Assembly: GCA_013215805.1 (NCBI GenBank)
Contig: JABSQM010000005.1
Coordinates: 291,421-355,420 of the forward strand
Direction: 5' to 3'
Length of the DNA stretch: 64,000 nucleotides
Origin: Piscirickettsiaceae bacterium
GTDB taxonomy: Bacteria > Pseudomonadota > Gammaproteobacteria > Nitrosococcales > Methylophagaceae
The first letter of the stretch is position 1; every line of letters starts with the position of its first letter. This document shows positions 8,792 through 21,346 of this stretch, one piece after another. The position numbers and the translations under genes are program-made. Under the pieces are notes generated by a model. The model was not told the DNA's origin. It saw nothing but the letters and a program-made list of their open reading frames with translations, and ran no database searches.

Positions 8792-11593
8792 TTATGCGAA
8801 TAGACGACATTCACCATTACCATAAATATTATTGATACAGCGACCACAAAGTTCAGGATACGCATTATTTTGGCCTACCTCAGCATTCTGATACCAACAG
8901 CGAGTACAACGATTATGTATCGATGCGGATAATACAAATGATAAACCAGGTACTGCAGTCATGATTACATTAGCAGTTCTATCAACTACAGACAGCACAT
9001 TTGCGCTCGAAGTGATCAGAATAAATTTTAGTTCATCACCCAATTTATGTAGTTGCCTGAAAAGTTCTGGCTCAGCGTAAATATCCACTTCAGCAGTTAA
9101 GCTGCCCTTAACCATTCCATCACTCCGTAATATTTCCAGCTCCTTCAATACAGCATCACGAACTTCAAATATCTGATTCCAAAAAGTTAAATCTAAAATT
9201 TCATTTCCAGATAACGGAGTTAACTTTTCATACCAAATATTTAACAATACAGATTCATTGCGGTCACCTGGTAGGTACCCCCATAATTCATCCGCAGTGA
9301 ATGACAAGATTGGTGATATCCATCGAGTTAATGCCTCCAAGATGTGGTACATAGCAGTTTGCGTGGAACGTCGCCCTACGCTATTTTTCTGCATAGTATA
9401 TTGACGATCTTTAGTGATATCTAAATATAGACTTCCCATTTCTTGAGAACAAAAATTATAAATTTGCTGAAAAACGGTATGAAAATGATATTTATCATAT
9501 GCCGAAATAATATTCTGCTGACATGCATAGGCACGATCAACAGCCCATTTATCCAAAGCCAACATATTCTCATTATTTACCAAATTAATTGCTGGATTAA
9601 AGTCTGATAGATTCGATAATAAATAGCGTGCAGTATTTCGAATACGGCGGTATGAATCAGCCGCACGTTTTAAAGTTTCTTCCGATACGCTCATATCAGT
9701 ACTATAATCGGAAGATGATACCCATAAACGAATAATATCAGCGCCTAAGTTATCAACTACCACTTGTGGGGTAACAACATTACCCAATGATTTAGACATC
9801 TTTTTACCAACAGAATCCACCACAAAACCGTGAGCCATCACCGATTTATAAGGTGCTCTACCGGTTGATCCTATCGACGTCAATAAAGATGATTGAAACC
9901 AACCTCGATATTGATCAATCCCCTCAAAATAAAGATCAGCAGTACTATCCAAATAATTGCGTCGATCTAAAACACAAGCATGAGAAACACCCGAATCAAA
10001 CCACACATCCAAAGTGTCGCTAACCATCTCATATTCAATTGCTTCTTCCCCTATCCAATCGGCAGTTTTAGATTCGAACCAGGCATCAATGCCATACTGT
10101 TCTACCTGTTGAGCAATGGCATCTATTAACAGTAGGCTATTTGGATGCAAACTACCTGTTCGTCGATGCACAAATAATGGGATAGGAACTCCCCAAGTAC
10201 GTTGGCGAGAGATACACCAATCAGAACGTCCTTCTACCATATTTTCAATTCTTTTCTGCCCCCAATCAGAAATCCACTTAATCTTTGCAATAGTTTTCAT
10301 TGCATCCTGGCGCAAACCATTTTGATCCATACCAACAAACCACTGTGGTGTCGCCCTGAATATAATCGGACTTTTATGACGCCAACAATGCGGATAGCTA
10401 TGCTGAATATCAGCATAATTTAATAATACTGATCTTTCTCTTAATAAAGAAATCACACACGAATTTGACTCAAAGACTAATTGACCAGCAAAAAATTCCG
10501 TATCAGGCAAAAAACGGCCATTAGAAGCCACCAGGTTGTCTACCTGAAGTTGATATTTTAGACCAATTAAAAAATCATCTTGACCATGACCAGGGGCCGT
10601 ATGTACTGCGCCAGTACCAGATTCCACAGTAACATTATTATTTAATATTATCGGTACTTGACGATTATAAAATGGATGTTGCAATAACAAGCCTTCCAAC
10701 ATATCACCTGTACAACGTGCCACAACCTCACCGGCAAAATCGTAACGTTTTAATGCAGATTCATATAATGAAGCAGCTAACAATAAACGTTCATCACTAC
10801 ATTGAACCAAGACGTAATCATAGATAGGGTTCAAGGAAACAGCCCGGTTGGCAGACAAAGTCCATGGTGTAGTTGTCCAAATAGGCACACTGATAGCGCC
10901 ATGACCAGAGCCGTTACAAGCCTTAATGAATGAATCATCGTCAATAACTACAAATCGTACATCAATTGACGGTGAAATTATATTCTCATATTCCACCTCT
11001 GCTTCAGCTAATGATGAACTACAATCAATACACCAATGAACAGGTTTCACCCCTTTATACAGATGGCCGCATTCTATTATCTTACCCAATGTACGAATAA
11101 TATCTGCTTCACAACTGAAATCCATTGTCAAGTAAGGATTGTCCCACTCTGCAAGCACACCCAAACGTTTAAAATCATCACGCTGCCTATCAACATATTT
11201 CTGAGCATAAATTCTACAGGCTTTTCTAAATTCGACAGCCGACATACCCGCGCCAGGCTTACCTAATTTTTTTTCAACGTTAAGTTCGATGGGCAAGCCA
11301 TGACAGTCCCAGCCAGGTACATAAGGTGTATCAAAGCCACTCAACGTTTTTGATTTGAGAATAATATCCTTGATAATTTTGTTAACTGCATGACCAATAT
11401 GAATATCACCATTAGCATAAATAGGACCATCATGTAAAATAAAAGATGGACGATCTTCGGCATTATTGCGCATCTTCTGATATAAATTGATATCCTGCCA
11501 ACGTTTTAAGATCGAGGGCTCAAGATTAGGCAATCCTGCCTTCATTGGAAAATTGGTTGTAGGTAAGTTAAGGGTATGTCTATAATCTATCAC
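8792..11593 (-). CDS. ileS: Isoleucyl-tRNA synthetase
   Basis: Class I synthetase that charges tRNA-Ile and edits misactivated valine. The 933-residue length is that of the bacterial type. The HIGH motif is at residues 65-68 (GDIHIGHAV) and the signature loop is KKMSKSLGN; the editing domain is marked by TTPWTLSANRAVSL and by GTGAVHTAPGHG. The C-terminal zinc finger is intact, with CTRCW followed by a CGRC pair. The start codon is GTG with GAGAG six bases upstream. lspA follows immediately; ribF, the common upstream neighbour, is absent. Confidence 0.97.
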   Translation of the reverse strand: MIDYRHTLNLPTTNFPMKAGLPNLEPSILKRWQDINLYQKMRNNAEDRPSFILHDGPIYANGDIHIGHAVNKIIKDIILKSKTLSGFDTPYVPGWDCHGLPIELNVEKKLGKPGAGMSAVEFRKACRIYAQKYVDRQRDDFKRLGVLAEWDNPYLTMDFSCEADIIRTLGKIIECGHLYKGVKPVHWCIDCSSSLAEAEVEYENIISPSIDVRFVVIDDDSFIKACNGSGHGAISVPIWTTTPWTLSANRAVSLNPIYDYVLVQCSDERLLLAASLYESALKRYDFAGEVVARCTGDMLEGLLLQHPFYNRQVPIILNNNVTVESGTGAVHTAPGHGQDDFLIGLKYQLQVDNLVASNGRFLPDTEFFAGQLVFESNSCVISLLRERSVLLNYADIQHSYPHCWRHKSPIIFRATPQWFVGMDQNGLRQDAMKTIAKIKWISDWGQKRIENMVEGRSDWCISRQRTWGVPIPLFVHRRTGSLHPNSLLLIDAIAQQVEQYGIDAWFESKTADWIGEEAIEYEMVSDTLDVWFDSGVSHACVLDRRNYLDSTADLYFEGIDQYRGWFQSSLLTSIGSTGRAPYKSVMAHGFVVDSVGKKMSKSLGNVVTPQVVVDNLGADIIRLWVSSSDYSTDMSVSEETLKRAADSYRRIRNTARYLLSNLSDFNPAINLVNNENMLALDKWAVDRAYACQQNIISAYDKYHFHTVFQQIYNFCSQEMGSLYLDITKDRQYTMQKNSVGRRSTQTAMYHILEALTRWISPILSFTADELWGYLPGDRNESVLLNIWYEKLTPLSGNEILDLTFWNQIFEVRDAVLKELEILRSDGMVKGSLTAEVDIYAEPELFRQLHKLGDELKFILITSSANVLSVVDRTANVIMTAVPGLSFVLSASIHNRCTRCWYQNAEVGQNNAYPELCGRCINNIYGNGECRLFA

Positions 11594-12051
11594 TAGTACT
11601 CTCGTAGGAAATCAATTGAATTTATTTATTATACTCAGTTTTAGTGAATACCTAAATTATAAAATAACCTTAATTTTGTCATATACCATTGATATTGATT
11701 TTACATCCATTAAAATATACCCTAAATATTAATCCATAAAATATCAATAATGATGAAATTGATTATTAAAATCTCAAATATACGTAGACATATTCGTATG
11801 CTTCCCATTTAAATCTTCATAACCTCAGGCGTTATCTCTTCCTCATATCACAAGCAATAGGCATTGGATTCAACAAATATACTTCTAAAATATATATATA
11901 TTAATGTTGCTAAACGACTAAGTCATAATAAGTTTTACTATCTAATCAAAGCATACTAATGGCTTAGTTATCTGATATCCAAATTAAGAACAGTCTACCA
12001 AGACTGAACATTTTATCAAAATTAAAGTTAAATGAGAATCAATATTACTTG
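11594..12051. other. Non-coding stretch with possible ileS promoter
   Basis: About 460 bases without a gene between ileS and prfC, both on the minus strand. A perfect minus-strand TATAAT lies at 11628-11633, about 35 bases before the ileS GTG, with only a weak TTTAGG at 17-base spacing, so the promoter call is tentative. The ancestral neighbour ribF was looked for on the minus strand and no remnant was recognised. Otherwise AT-rich spacer. Confidence 0.3.
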
Positions 12052-13626
12052 TCATGAATGCTCTCTCGTTGAGCTAAATTCTATACTCGGCCAGCGTTCA
12101 ATTATTAGATCCAAGTTCACCCTGGTGGGCACAAGGTAGGATAAGCCACCTAAGCCATCTATTGCCAAATTAGACCTGACCTTTATTTTAAATTCTTCCA
12201 ATTTTTTAGCATCTCTACAATGCACCCAACGCACAGTATGCACCTTCATAGGTTCATAGGCGCAATCAACACCATATTCGCTCCTTAAGCGATGTGTTAC
12301 AATATCAAACTGTAATACACCAACTGCCCCAAGAATTAAATCATTGCTTTCTATAGGTCTGAACAGCTGAGTCGCACCCTCCTCGCATAATTGTTTCAAA
12401 CCCTTTAACAAGGATTTTATTCTAAGAGAATCTTTCAGATAAATACGACGAAACAATTCTGGAGCAAAATATGGGATACCCGTAAATTTAATATCCTCAC
12501 CTTGGGTAAACGTATCGCCAATTTGAATTGTACCATGGTTGTGAAAACCTAAAATATCTCCAGGCCATGCCACCTCTGCCTGCACTCTCTCCGCAGCCAT
12601 AAATGTTACTGCATTGGCCACAATGATATCTTTGTTTATTCGTACATGGCGTAATTTCATACCCCTATAATACTGCCCTGAGCACACTCGTAGAAATGCC
12701 ATACGATCACGGTGTTTGGGATTCATATTAGCCTGAATTTTAAATATAAAGCCACTAAATGATGACTCATTGGCAAAAACTACCCGTGTCTTTGTTTTCC
12801 GTTTTTGTGGTGCTGGGGCAATATTAACAAATGAATCCATTAATTCAAAAATACCAAAATTATTCATCGCACTACCAAAAAACACTGGCGACAATTTACC
12901 AGACAAAAAAGCATCATGATCAAATTTATGACTAGCACCCCGTATCAATTCGATATCGTCACGTAACACTTCCACCGAGTCATTGAGGATCTCATCTAAA
13001 CGTGGGTTATCTAACCCTTCCACAACTTCACTAGGTTGATCACTGTGAGGCTCAAATAGATGAACACTATCCTTTTCAAGATGAAAAATACCTTCAAAAG
13101 ATTTACCCATACCTATAGGCCAAGTAATAGGGGAACAACTAATTTTAATGATAGATTCAATCTCATCCAATATCTCTATTGGTTCGCGACCTTCACGATC
13201 CATTTTATTAACAAAGGTTATAATAGGAGTATTGCGCAATCGACAAATCTCCATTAATTTAATAGTACGTTGCTCGACACCCTTGACAACATCAATCACC
13301 ATTAAGGCTGAATCCACCGCAGTTAACGTTCTATAAGTATCCTCAGAAAAATCTGCATGTCCCGGCGTATCTAAAAGATTGAAAATACAATTATTATACT
13401 CAAACTGCATAACCGATGAGGTGACCGAAATGCCACGTTCTTTTTCTATCTCCATCCAATCGGATGACGCATAACGATCCGTTTTGCGAGACTTAATGCT
13501 TCCTGCTATCTTGATGGCACCACTAAATAATAATAATTTTTCAGTTAGAGTAGTTTTACCTGCATCAGGATGAGAAATGATCGCAAAGGTGCGCCTTTTA
13601 TTTAATTCTGTGAATAATTCAGACAT
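12052..13626 (-). CDS. prfC: Peptide chain release factor 3
   Basis: Translational GTPase that recycles RF1 and RF2 from the ribosome after peptide release. The 524-residue protein has the G1 motif [15 protein letters not shown]2/G3 with RGISVTSS and [14 protein letters not shown], and G4 NKMDREGR, followed by the RF3-specific GSIKSRK region and the domain III motif VGVLQFDIV. Length matches E. coli RF3 (529). It stands alone with gaps of more than 450 bases on both sides. RF3 is dispensable and often lost in strongly reduced genomes, so its survival suggests an intermediate stage of reduction (inference). Confidence 0.96.
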   Translation of the reverse strand: MSELFTELNKRRTFAIISHPDAGKTTLTEKLLLFSGAIKIAGSIKSRKTDRYASSDWMEIEKERGISVTSSVMQFEYNNCIFNLLDTPGHADFSEDTYRTLTAVDSALMVIDVVKGVEQRTIKLMEICRLRNTPIITFVNKMDREGREPIEILDEIESIIKISCSPITWPIGMGKSFEGIFHLEKDSVHLFEPHSDQPSEVVEGLDNPRLDEILNDSVEVLRDDIELIRGASHKFDHDAFLSGKLSPVFFGSAMNNFGIFELMDSFVNIAPAPQKRKTKTRVVFANESSFSGFIFKIQANMNPKHRDRMAFLRVCSGQYYRGMKLRHVRINKDIIVANAVTFMAAERVQAEVAWPGDILGFHNHGTIQIGDTFTQGEDIKFTGIPYFAPELFRRIYLKDSLRIKSLLKGLKQLCEEGATQLFRPIESNDLILGAVGVLQFDIVTHRLRSEYGVDCAYEPMKVHTVRWVHCRDAKKLEEFKIKVRSNLAIDGLGGLSYLVPTRVNLDLIIERWPSIEFSSTREHS

Positions 13627-14669
13627 AAAATTAAGTATATGTCTCCAGGAGAGATACCTTAAATTATAACGATTACACCCTGTATAGTTATAAAAAAGTA
13701 ATTGATGATTAGACTAGATCAATAAGGTAAATCACACCATCATACCTTTATGATCACCCATGATATTAAAGTATATTACCAGATAAATTACAACATTTAT
13801 TGTGATTAATTCCAACTGCATAACGTCCTAATAGATATCAATTCGCATCCACTTATCACTTATATATTTGACGGCATGACAATTATTATCGCTCAAAATA
13901 GCATAATAATTATTATGTAATGGCATCTATCCAATTTTTTGTTATATACCGACAGGCCATTAATATTTGATCAAGAGAAGATCTTCAATATTAAATTCTT
14001 TAATATACCGTTTATGACATACTTGATTAATAATTATCTCACCTAACATCAAATTTATCCTAAATAAAATACACATAACTAAAATCATCATGGAATATCT
14101 AAAGATTGCCAATACGATTGTGTCAAATAACATTCGATAAAACCACAAGGTAAGATCATAGATATCTAAAAATACTACTAGTCATGGCAATATCTCGCTA
14201 TATCGAATATATGGTTCAAACAACTATAATATAAGACATTGAAACACATAGAAATAAATGGACTAGATGCCTCCTAATTCAGGCAGGTTAGAAATCATAG
14301 ATAGAGCGCACACATTAAATTCTCACATATTTTGTGATATGACTGAAAAGATATAATTATAATAATAGTCACAGTATTATTACATCACATAAATTACGAA
14401 ATGCCAAAAATTAAGATAAAATTATAATGAAAAAATTATGTTGTGTTAATCTATCTCTGGTATCTATAACCACTTCTTAGATAAAATATAGTACCGTAAT
14501 ATATACCATTAATTTCATTAATATTACAAATATGTACATGATCTGGACTTCAATATTCTTGCTTAGATCCCTATCACAGGGATGCCCTGATTATGATAAT
14601 TTTGCAAAGTTAAAAATTATTATAAAACCGGACTGACAACCTCATCCACATCATATAAACACATTTATA
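13627..14669. other. Gene-free 1-kb stretch between prfC and pnp
   Basis: No gene recognised over about 1040 bases. A 62-codon open frame at 13960-14148 has no family resemblance and is rejected. Near the pnp end two mutually exclusive perfect hairpins overlap: ATCCCT/AGGGAT (14567-14583) and CAGGG/CCCTG (14577-14589), roughly 80-100 bases past the pnp stop, without a T-tract. The ancestral downstream genes of pnp (for example tpiA) were looked for and not seen. Confidence 0.4.
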
Positions 14670-16763
14670 TTAGCATTTATTATCCTCATTAACTGCTTTC
14701 ATACTAAGACGGATGCGACCCTGACGATCTACTTCAAGAACTTTAACTTTAATAATATCACCTTCAGATAGTCTGTCACTTACATTCTCTACTCTCTCAT
14801 CGGATATCTGTGATATGTGCACCAAGCCATCCTTGCCTGGTAAAATGGTAACAAAAGCACCAAAATCCATTAATTTAGCGACATGACCCTCATATATTTT
14901 ACCAACTTTAACATCAGCAGTAATATCCTCAATACGACGCTGAGCATCTTTACCAGAATTAAAGCTTGATGAGAAAATCATTACCGTACCATCATCCTGA
15001 ATATCAATTGTTGCACCAGTTTCCTCTGTCAACGCACGAATAGTTGCCCCACCTTTGCCAATTACATCACGAATCTTATCCTTACTGACCCGCATAGTAA
15101 TAATTCGTGGAGCAAATTCAGACATCTCTTCACGATGCGATAGAAGGTTTTTGTTCATAGTTTCAAGAATCTTTAAACGGCCATCGCGAGCCTGCGCTAG
15201 TGCAGTACGCATAATCTCTTCATTAATACCTTCGATTTTGATATCCATCTGTAAAGCCGTTATACCTTTATTAGTACCAGCTACCTTGAAATCCATATCA
15301 CCCAGGTGATCTTCATCGCCTAAAATATCAGTTAACACCGCATAACTATCATCTTCCTTAATCAAGCCCATAGCGATACCAGCAACAGGCGTCTTAATTG
15401 GCACACCAGCATCCATTAATGCCAAGCTAGTGCCACAAACTGAGGCCATAGAGCTTGAACCATTGGACTCAGTAATTTCTGATACCACCCGAACCACATA
15501 TGGAAACTCTTCCGAAGATGGCATCACAGCAGCAATGCCGCGTTTTGCCAATTTTCCATGGCCAATTTCACGACGCTTAGGTGAGCCAATAAATCCGATC
15601 TCGCCAACGCAGAATGGCAAAAAGTTGTAATGCAACATGAAACGATCACGATATTCACCTTCAACCGCATCGATCATCTGTGCATCACGTTCGGCACCTA
15701 ATGTAACAATCACCATCGCTTGCGTTTCACCGCGTGTAAATAAGGCAGAACCATGCACACGTGGCAATATAGAAGTCTCAACAAGAACCTCACGAACGGC
15801 GGTATTGTCACGACCATCAATACGCGGCTTTCCTGACATGATATTCTCACGAACCAATTCTTTCTCTAAATTATAACAGACACTTTTAATATCATCGGCT
15901 GATAATTCTAGACCTTTACCGGCCAATGATTTTAATACGATATCACGGATACGTGACAGCTCATTCTGACGAATAATTTTGTCCTTAATCAAATAAGCTT
16001 TCTCAATATCTGCGAAAGCATTTTCCTTCACTGCATCATAGACAGCAGTATCATTTTTTCGTGCCATCCAATTCCATGGCTCTTTATTCACCTCTGATTT
16101 TAGGTCATCCACTAATTTAATTGCGGTTTGTATCTGTTCGTGACCGAACATCACAGAACCAAGCATGACCTCTTCTGGTAACTCCGAAGCTTCAGATTCA
16201 ACCATCAATATAGCACATTCTGTGCCCGCAATCACTAGATCCAAAGCACTTACTTGCAATTGCTCTTTACCTGGATTCAGAACGTAATTACCATTAATAT
16301 AACCAATACGCACTCCAGCAATTGGACTATTAAATGGAATACCTGAAATAGCTAATGCTGCTGAAGCACCAATCATTGCAGGAATGTCGGGATCTATTTC
16401 TGGATCTAAGGCAACAACTGTCGCGATTACCTGCACTTCATTAAAAAAACTTTTCGGAAATGAGGGGCGCAATGAGCGATCGATAAGACGCGATATCAAT
16501 ATCTCCTTCTCCGAAGGACGACCTTCCCTTTTAAAGAATCCTCCAGGAACCTTACCTGCAGAATAAGCACGCTCTTGATAGTTAACCGTTAAAGGAAAAA
16601 AGTCCTGTCCTGGTTGAACAGATTTTTTTCCTACGACAGTTACCATCACTGATGTTTCACCTAAGCAGACGATAACTGCTCCATCTGCTTGACGAGCAAC
16701 TCTGCCAGTTTCAAGACTTAGAATATGCTCGCCATATTGAACCGTCTTTTTTATTAAGTTCAC
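14670..16763 (-). CDS. pnp: Polynucleotide phosphorylase
   Basis: 3'-5' phosphorolytic exoribonuclease and degradosome enzyme. About 697 residues: two RNase PH domains ([21 protein letters not shown] in the first; [12 protein letters not shown] and [12 protein letters not shown] in the second), a helical linker, a KH domain ([17 protein letters not shown]) and a C-terminal S1 domain ([13 protein letters not shown]). The open frame continues 17 codons upstream to an ATG at 16814, but the family begins near F/VNLIKK-x-x-QYG, and a GTG at 16763 has AAGGAA five bases before it; that start is chosen. It follows rpsO, the classical rpsO-pnp pair. Confidence 0.95.
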   Translation of the reverse strand: MNLIKKTVQYGEHILSLETGRVARQADGAVIVCLGETSVMVTVVGKKSVQPGQDFFPLTVNYQERAYSAGKVPGGFFKREGRPSEKEILISRLIDRSLRPSFPKSFFNEVQVIATVVALDPEIDPDIPAMIGASAALAISGIPFNSPIAGVRIGYINGNYVLNPGKEQLQVSALDLVIAGTECAILMVESEASELPEEVMLGSVMFGHEQIQTAIKLVDDLKSEVNKEPWNWMARKNDTAVYDAVKENAFADIEKAYLIKDKIIRQNELSRIRDIVLKSLAGKGLELSADDIKSVCYNLEKELVRENIMSGKPRIDGRDNTAVREVLVETSILPRVHGSALFTRGETQAMVIVTLGAERDAQMIDAVEGEYRDRFMLHYNFLPFCVGEIGFIGSPKRREIGHGKLAKRGIAAVMPSSEEFPYVVRVVSEITESNGSSSMASVCGTSLALMDAGVPIKTPVAGIAMGLIKEDDSYAVLTDILGDEDHLGDMDFKVAGTNKGITALQMDIKIEGINEEIMRTALAQARDGRLKILETMNKNLLSHREEMSEFAPRIITMRVSKDKIRDVIGKGGATIRALTEETGATIDIQDDGTVMIFSSSFNSGKDAQRRIEDITADVKVGKIYEGHVAKLMDFGAFVTILPGKDGLVHISQISDERVENVSDRLSEGDIIKVKVLEVDRQGRIRLSMKAVNEDNKC

Positions 16764-16889
16764 TAGTTCCTTTCCCTTCCTCAGACTAAAAATTGTATGA
16801 GCCTTAAATCTCATTACCAGAATAAAATGAACATAACTCTAAATCAATCAAAGTCATATCTAAACGTACAGTCTATATCCACCAAAACA

Positions 16890-17159
16890 TCAACGACGTA
16901 AACCTAAATCTGCAATTAAATCTCGGTAACGGGTAATATCTGACTTTTTTAGGTAAGAGAGCATTTTGCGGCGACTATTAACTATACTTAATAGACCTTG
17001 ACGTGAATGATGGTCATGTATATTCATTTTAAAATGATCGGATAGACTCGCGATACGCGCCGTCGATAAAGCGATTTGTACCTCCGCAGAGCCAGTGTCA
17101 CCTTCGCTGCGACCATATTTTGCAATAATACTATATTTTTGTTTAAGCGGTAAAGACAT
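16890..17159 (-). CDS. rpsO: 30S ribosomal protein S15
   Basis: Primary 16S rRNA-binding protein, 89 residues, the normal length. Family signatures are [16 protein letters not shown], the HHSRQGLL loop that contacts 16S rRNA, and the [10 protein letters not shown] and [13 protein letters not shown] helices. Located between truB and pnp, as in E. coli and most betaproteobacteria. The 126-base spacer to pnp shows no obvious terminator, so read-through into pnp is likely. Confidence 0.97.
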   Translation of the reverse strand: MSLPLKQKYSIIAKYGRSEGDTGSAEVQIALSTARIASLSDHFKMNIHDHHSRQGLLSIVNSRRKMLSYLKKSDITRYRDLIADLGLRR

Positions 17160-17267
17160 TTAAAACTCCAACCTTTTGCGTATAAACTTATTTTAAATCT
17201 TAATTTATATATTATCCTAAAATGTTAGAAACAATACACATATTTTTCCATATACACAATAATTTTA

Positions 17268-18197
17268 CTATCCTATTGGAAGGCTAAATATACGCTTTGG
17301 TGCTACAAAGCCACTTTCGGACATTTTACCTAAACCTAAAAATCGTTTATATTGATCAAATAAACATACATTTGCGCGTTCAAATTCATGCTGAACTTGT
17401 ACAATTTGACCAAATCGTAAAGACTCTACCATATCATCGGATACATCTATCTTAGGCCAATCAGGTAATACATCTTCCACAGACAATAAACAAATATCTA
17501 ATCCTGCAATACCATATCTTTGAGCGATTAAGTATAATTGCTCAATTGATAACGATTGCTTTGCAGAATAACCATTAATTTCTACACGACGCAACATTAT
17601 AACATGGCCCCCACAACCTAAATCATTACTAATGTCCTCAATTAAAGTTCTAATGTATGTACCCTTGCTGCATATTACATCTAAGGTAAACATATCAGCA
17701 GTACACTCCAACAATGTTATATTATATATCGTTATTTTACGAGACTTACGTCTAACTCTTATACCTCGTCTAGCTAACCTATACAATGGCTGCCCTTGAT
17801 GTTTTAAAGCCGAATACATAGGTGGCACTTGATTTAAATTGCCAATAAATTTAGTAAGTACAGATAACAAATTTGTTTCATTAAATTTATAATTATAATT
17901 AATTTTAATAATTTTACCATCTGAGTCACCACTATCGGTAATTACACCAAGTTGGCAGGTGACATAATATCGTTTATCAGCACCTAATAAATACGAAGAA
18001 ATTTTTGTTGCTTCACCAAGGCATATGGGCAATAGACCAGTCGCAAGAGGATCCAAACTACCAGTGTGCCCAGCCTTACTAGCGCAAAATATACGCTTTA
18101 CTTGTTGTAATACGCAATTTGAGCTTTGGCCTGTTGACTTATCTACAATAACAATTCCAGCAATATCCCTGCTTTTTTCATTAAACTCCTTAGTCAT
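17268..18197 (-). CDS. truB: tRNA pseudouridine-55 synthase
   Basis: Makes pseudouridine 55 in the T-loop of tRNAs. The 309-residue protein has the catalytic block GHTGSLDPLATGLLP with the nucleophile Asp, the N-terminal G-x-x-x-VDKSTGQSS strand, the KRYYVTCQLG segment, and MYSALKHQGQPLYRLAR. A CSKGTYIRTLIEDI motif lies in the second half. It overlaps the end of rbfA by 8 bases, a coupled pair in the nusA-infB-rbfA-truB operon. Confidence 0.96.
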   Translation of the reverse strand: MTKEFNEKSRDIAGIVIVDKSTGQSSNCVLQQVKRIFCASKAGHTGSLDPLATGLLPICLGEATKISSYLLGADKRYYVTCQLGVITDSGDSDGKIIKINYNYKFNETNLLSVLTKFIGNLNQVPPMYSALKHQGQPLYRLARRGIRVRRKSRKITIYNITLLECTADMFTLDVICSKGTYIRTLIEDISNDLGCGGHVIMLRRVEINGYSAKQSLSIEQLYLIAQRYGIAGLDICLLSVEDVLPDWPKIDVSDDMVESLRFGQIVQVQHEFERANVCLFDQYKRFLGLGKMSESGFVAPKRIFSLPIG

Positions 18198-18558
18198 CCG
18201 TAATATTGTTAGCCTTGAAGATTAAATTATCTATATAAAACCCATGTTCCAGAGAATAATCATAAAGAAAAAGTAACTCAGGTATTATACGTAATTCCGT
18301 ACGCTTAGCCAAATTTCGGCGCAAAAATCCCTCTGCATTCGCCATACACTTTAGACACTCCTGAATATTATGATCTGCATTAAAATCATTTAGCCTCGTT
18401 ATAAATACCTTTGCACATTTTAGATCGGATGTGACGTCAACATGAGAAACCGTTATCATGCCTATTCGAGGATCAGACATCTTAAATTGAATTATCCGCG
18501 CAATTTCTCTCATGAGAATTTCACTAATGCGCTTGACTCTACTAAATTCTATAGACAT
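18190..18558 (-). CDS. rbfA: Ribosome-binding factor A
   Basis: KH-fold factor that binds the immature 30S subunit and helps 16S 5' end maturation. 122 residues, full length, with VKRISEILMREIARII at the N-terminus, the DPRIGMITVSHVDVTSDLKCAKVF core, and the conserved RTELRIIPELLFLYDYSLEHG near the end. It lies 7 bases after infB and overlaps truB. Nothing unusual. Confidence 0.95.
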   Translation of the reverse strand: MSIEFSRVKRISEILMREIARIIQFKMSDPRIGMITVSHVDVTSDLKCAKVFITRLNDFNADHNIQECLKCMANAEGFLRRNLAKRTELRIIPELLFLYDYSLEHGFYIDNLIFKANNITDD

Positions 18559-18565
18559 ATTAAGA

Positions 18566-21343
18566 TTACAAAGTTTGTTTCATTAATACACGTTCGTACA
18601 CCTCTATATGATCGCCAGCTTGTACATCTATATAATTTTTCACACCGATCCCACATTCAACGCCGGACTTAACTTCATTGACATCATCTTTAAAACGACG
18701 CAAGGACTCCAACTCACCCTCATAGATAACGACATTATCACGTAAAACCCGAATAGGATCATTGCATCTAATGGCACCTTCAGTGACCAAACAACCCGCA
18801 ATAGCGCCAAATTTAGGCGAACTAAAAACATCATTCACACGCGCCAAGCCAATAATTCTTTCTTTATATACCGGTTCCAGCATACCTGTGATCGCATTAG
18901 TAACCACATCTAGTAAGTTATAAATAATACTAAAGTATTGAACTTCCAAACCTTTTTCGGCAATAATTTTACGAGCGGCATTATCCGCTCTTACATTAAA
19001 GCCAATTAAGATTGCATTCGATGCTGCAGCCTGCGAAGCATCAGTTTCATTAATGCCACCAACACCAGATGTAATTACCATAACCTTCACCTGATCAGTA
19101 GAAAGTTTTACCAAACCTTGACTAACAGCCTCTGCAGAACCATGAACATCTGCCTTAACAACAATGTTAAGTGCCTTAACTTCACTGCTTGACATTTTTA
19201 TAAACATATCATCCAATTTAACAGATTGCTGTTGAGCCATTTTAAGTTCGCGTGCCTTAGTTAGGCGAAAATTAGCGATCTCACGTGCCTTGCGTTCATC
19301 TGGTGCGACCTGTAATTCATCGCCAGCACTTGGTGTACCAGATAATCCAAGTACTTCTACAGGTGTTGATGGACCAGCTTCCATCATTGCCTCACCCTGC
19401 TCATTAAACAAAGCACGTACGCGTCCATATTCTTTGCCAACCACGACAATATTGGATTTCCTCAATGTTCCACTTTGTACAAGCACTGTAATCACCGTGC
19501 CGCGACCTCTATCAAGACGAGCCTCAATGACTGCACCCTTAGCAGGCCCCTCAACTGGCGCCGACAATTCCATTATCTCAGCTTGTAGTAATATTGCATC
19601 TAACAAATCATCAATACCTTGACCTGTTAATGCGGAAACTTGGACAAACTGAACATCTCCACCCCAGTCATCTGATATAACATCATGATTAGCTAACTCC
19701 TGTTTAATGCGATTAGGATTTGCATTATCCTTATCGATTTTATTCACTACCACAATTAATGCGGAATTAACAGCCTTGGAATGTTGCACCGCCTCAATAG
19801 TCTGTGGCATCACACCATCATCTGCAGCAACAACTAAAACAACAATATCCGTCACCTTAGCACCACGTAAACGCATCTCCGTAAAAGCAGAATGGCCTGG
19901 AGTGTCTAAAAAAGTAATGTCTCCCCGACTTGTCCCGACCTTATAGGCACCAATATGCTGAGTGATACCTCCAGCTTCAAGGCTAGTAACTTTAGTACGA
20001 CGGATATAATCAAGCAGAGAAGTTTTGCCATGATCCACATGCCCCATCACCGTAACAACAGGTGCTCTGGTACTTGATTCACTAATCTTGGATGGAGATT
20101 CTCCTAAAGATAACTCTATTTCATCATCTTGTATTGATTTTGCGATATGACCCATTTCCTCAACTAAAATTATCGCGGTATCTTGATCAAGTACTTGGTT
20201 GATGGTAGCCATCGTACCTAGTCCCATCAAAACCTTAATTACCTCAGCTGCTTTGATAGACATACGAAGTGCTAAATCAGATACACTGATAGTTTTCGGT
20301 ACATCTACTTCATGTATTACTGGTGTTGTCGGCATAGAAAAAGCGTGTTCTGTAGACGTCGAAATTTGTGCTATAGCATGTCGAAGCGCACCTTTCTTCT
20401 TCTTACGTCTACCTGATTTGCCCTTAGAAACGTGAAGCTCTCTTCGTTCAAATTTATCATCACGACGACCGATACTACGACGAGAAAGTTTGTCATTTAA
20501 AATAGAAGGCGATAAGGACGCAACATCATCCTTAGACTTATGTACTATTTCTTTCTTTTTGGTATGTTTATCTATCAAAGATTGAGCCTTTGCTCGCTCC
20601 TCTTCTAAAGCATTTTCCTCATTCTTTTCTTTCCGCGCCTTTAAGGATTTTTCTGCATTTATTTTAGCTAGATTAGCAGCTCTACGTCTTGCATCAGCCT
20701 CTTCTAACTTTTTATGGACAATTTGAGATGCAGACAATTGTTCTTCAGAAGAATCATCATCTTTTATAGCTATCTTCTTCGATATCTCTTGCTTTGACTT
20801 CTCCGCCAATACTTTTTTCTCTTCTTCAGCAGCAAGATGACATTCCTCAGCAGCAATTTTTTTGGCTTCTAACGCTAAGGCAATAATATTAGCCTCACGA
20901 TTGGCTTCTGCTTGCATTATACGTTTTTGTTCCAATGTTCTATCTTCAATAGCCTGATTATCTAATTTTTCCTGTTCTTTCTGCCTCTGTAGCAAGCTAG
21001 ATGATACTTCTGATTTCTTGGATGCACCACGTTTTACATAAGTTCTCTTCTTGCGAACCTCTACACTAACACTTTTACCACCACAGCGGCGGGCACCGCC
21101 ACCTAAGTTTATTTCGCTAACCGATTTGCGTTTTAAAGTAATTTTCTTCGGAGCAGAAATGGTATTATCAGTAGAGTTGCCATGCCTATCTTGCAAAAAG
21201 CTTAATAAGGTCTGTTTTTGATCCTCCGTAATGTGATCATCGGGCTTGAAAACTTTAATACCAGCTTCATTCAATTGCTCAACTAATCGTTCATCTGTAA
21301 TACCTACTGTACCAGCCAAATCCTTAACCATCATATCACTCAT
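18566..21343 (-). CDS. infB: Translation initiation factor IF-2
   Basis: GTPase that brings initiator fMet-tRNA to the 30S subunit and promotes subunit joining. 925 residues, the long form. An IF2N domain opens the protein ([19 protein letters not shown]), followed by a highly charged Lys/Glu/Ala region with coiled-coil character (about residues 120-290), a second IF2N-like domain (about 355-410), then the G domain with [21 protein letters not shown] and [10 protein letters not shown], and C-terminal domains II to IV. The charged linker has not been shortened as in the smallest symbionts. It follows nusA by 3 bases. Confidence 0.97.
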   Translation of the reverse strand: MSDMMVKDLAGTVGITDERLVEQLNEAGIKVFKPDDHITEDQKQTLLSFLQDRHGNSTDNTISAPKKITLKRKSVSEINLGGGARRCGGKSVSVEVRKKRTYVKRGASKKSEVSSSLLQRQKEQEKLDNQAIEDRTLEQKRIMQAEANREANIIALALEAKKIAAEECHLAAEEEKKVLAEKSKQEISKKIAIKDDDSSEEQLSASQIVHKKLEEADARRRAANLAKINAEKSLKARKEKNEENALEEERAKAQSLIDKHTKKKEIVHKSKDDVASLSPSILNDKLSRRSIGRRDDKFERRELHVSKGKSGRRKKKKGALRHAIAQISTSTEHAFSMPTTPVIHEVDVPKTISVSDLALRMSIKAAEVIKVLMGLGTMATINQVLDQDTAIILVEEMGHIAKSIQDDEIELSLGESPSKISESSTRAPVVTVMGHVDHGKTSLLDYIRRTKVTSLEAGGITQHIGAYKVGTSRGDITFLDTPGHSAFTEMRLRGAKVTDIVVLVVAADDGVMPQTIEAVQHSKAVNSALIVVVNKIDKDNANPNRIKQELANHDVISDDWGGDVQFVQVSALTGQGIDDLLDAILLQAEIMELSAPVEGPAKGAVIEARLDRGRGTVITVLVQSGTLRKSNIVVVGKEYGRVRALFNEQGEAMMEAGPSTPVEVLGLSGTPSAGDELQVAPDERKAREIANFRLTKARELKMAQQQSVKLDDMFIKMSSSEVKALNIVVKADVHGSAEAVSQGLVKLSTDQVKVMVITSGVGGINETDASQAAASNAILIGFNVRADNAARKIIAEKGLEVQYFSIIYNLLDVVTNAITGMLEPVYKERIIGLARVNDVFSSPKFGAIAGCLVTEGAIRCNDPIRVLRDNVVIYEGELESLRRFKDDVNEVKSGVECGIGVKNYIDVQAGDHIEVYERVLMKQTL

Positions 21344-21346
21344 TGA

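Noticed and set aside
10060..10100. GATTCGAACC sequence resembling a tRNA T-loop complement
   Set aside because: It lies inside the intact ileS coding frame and has no surrounding cloverleaf.
13960..14148. 62-codon ORF between prfC and pnp
   Set aside because: No Shine-Dalgarno, no family resemblance, low-complexity composition typical of AT-rich spacer.
16764..16814. Upstream ATG start of pnp
   Set aside because: The extra 17 residues have no family counterpart, while the downstream GTG has a good AAGGAA and begins at the conserved N-terminus.
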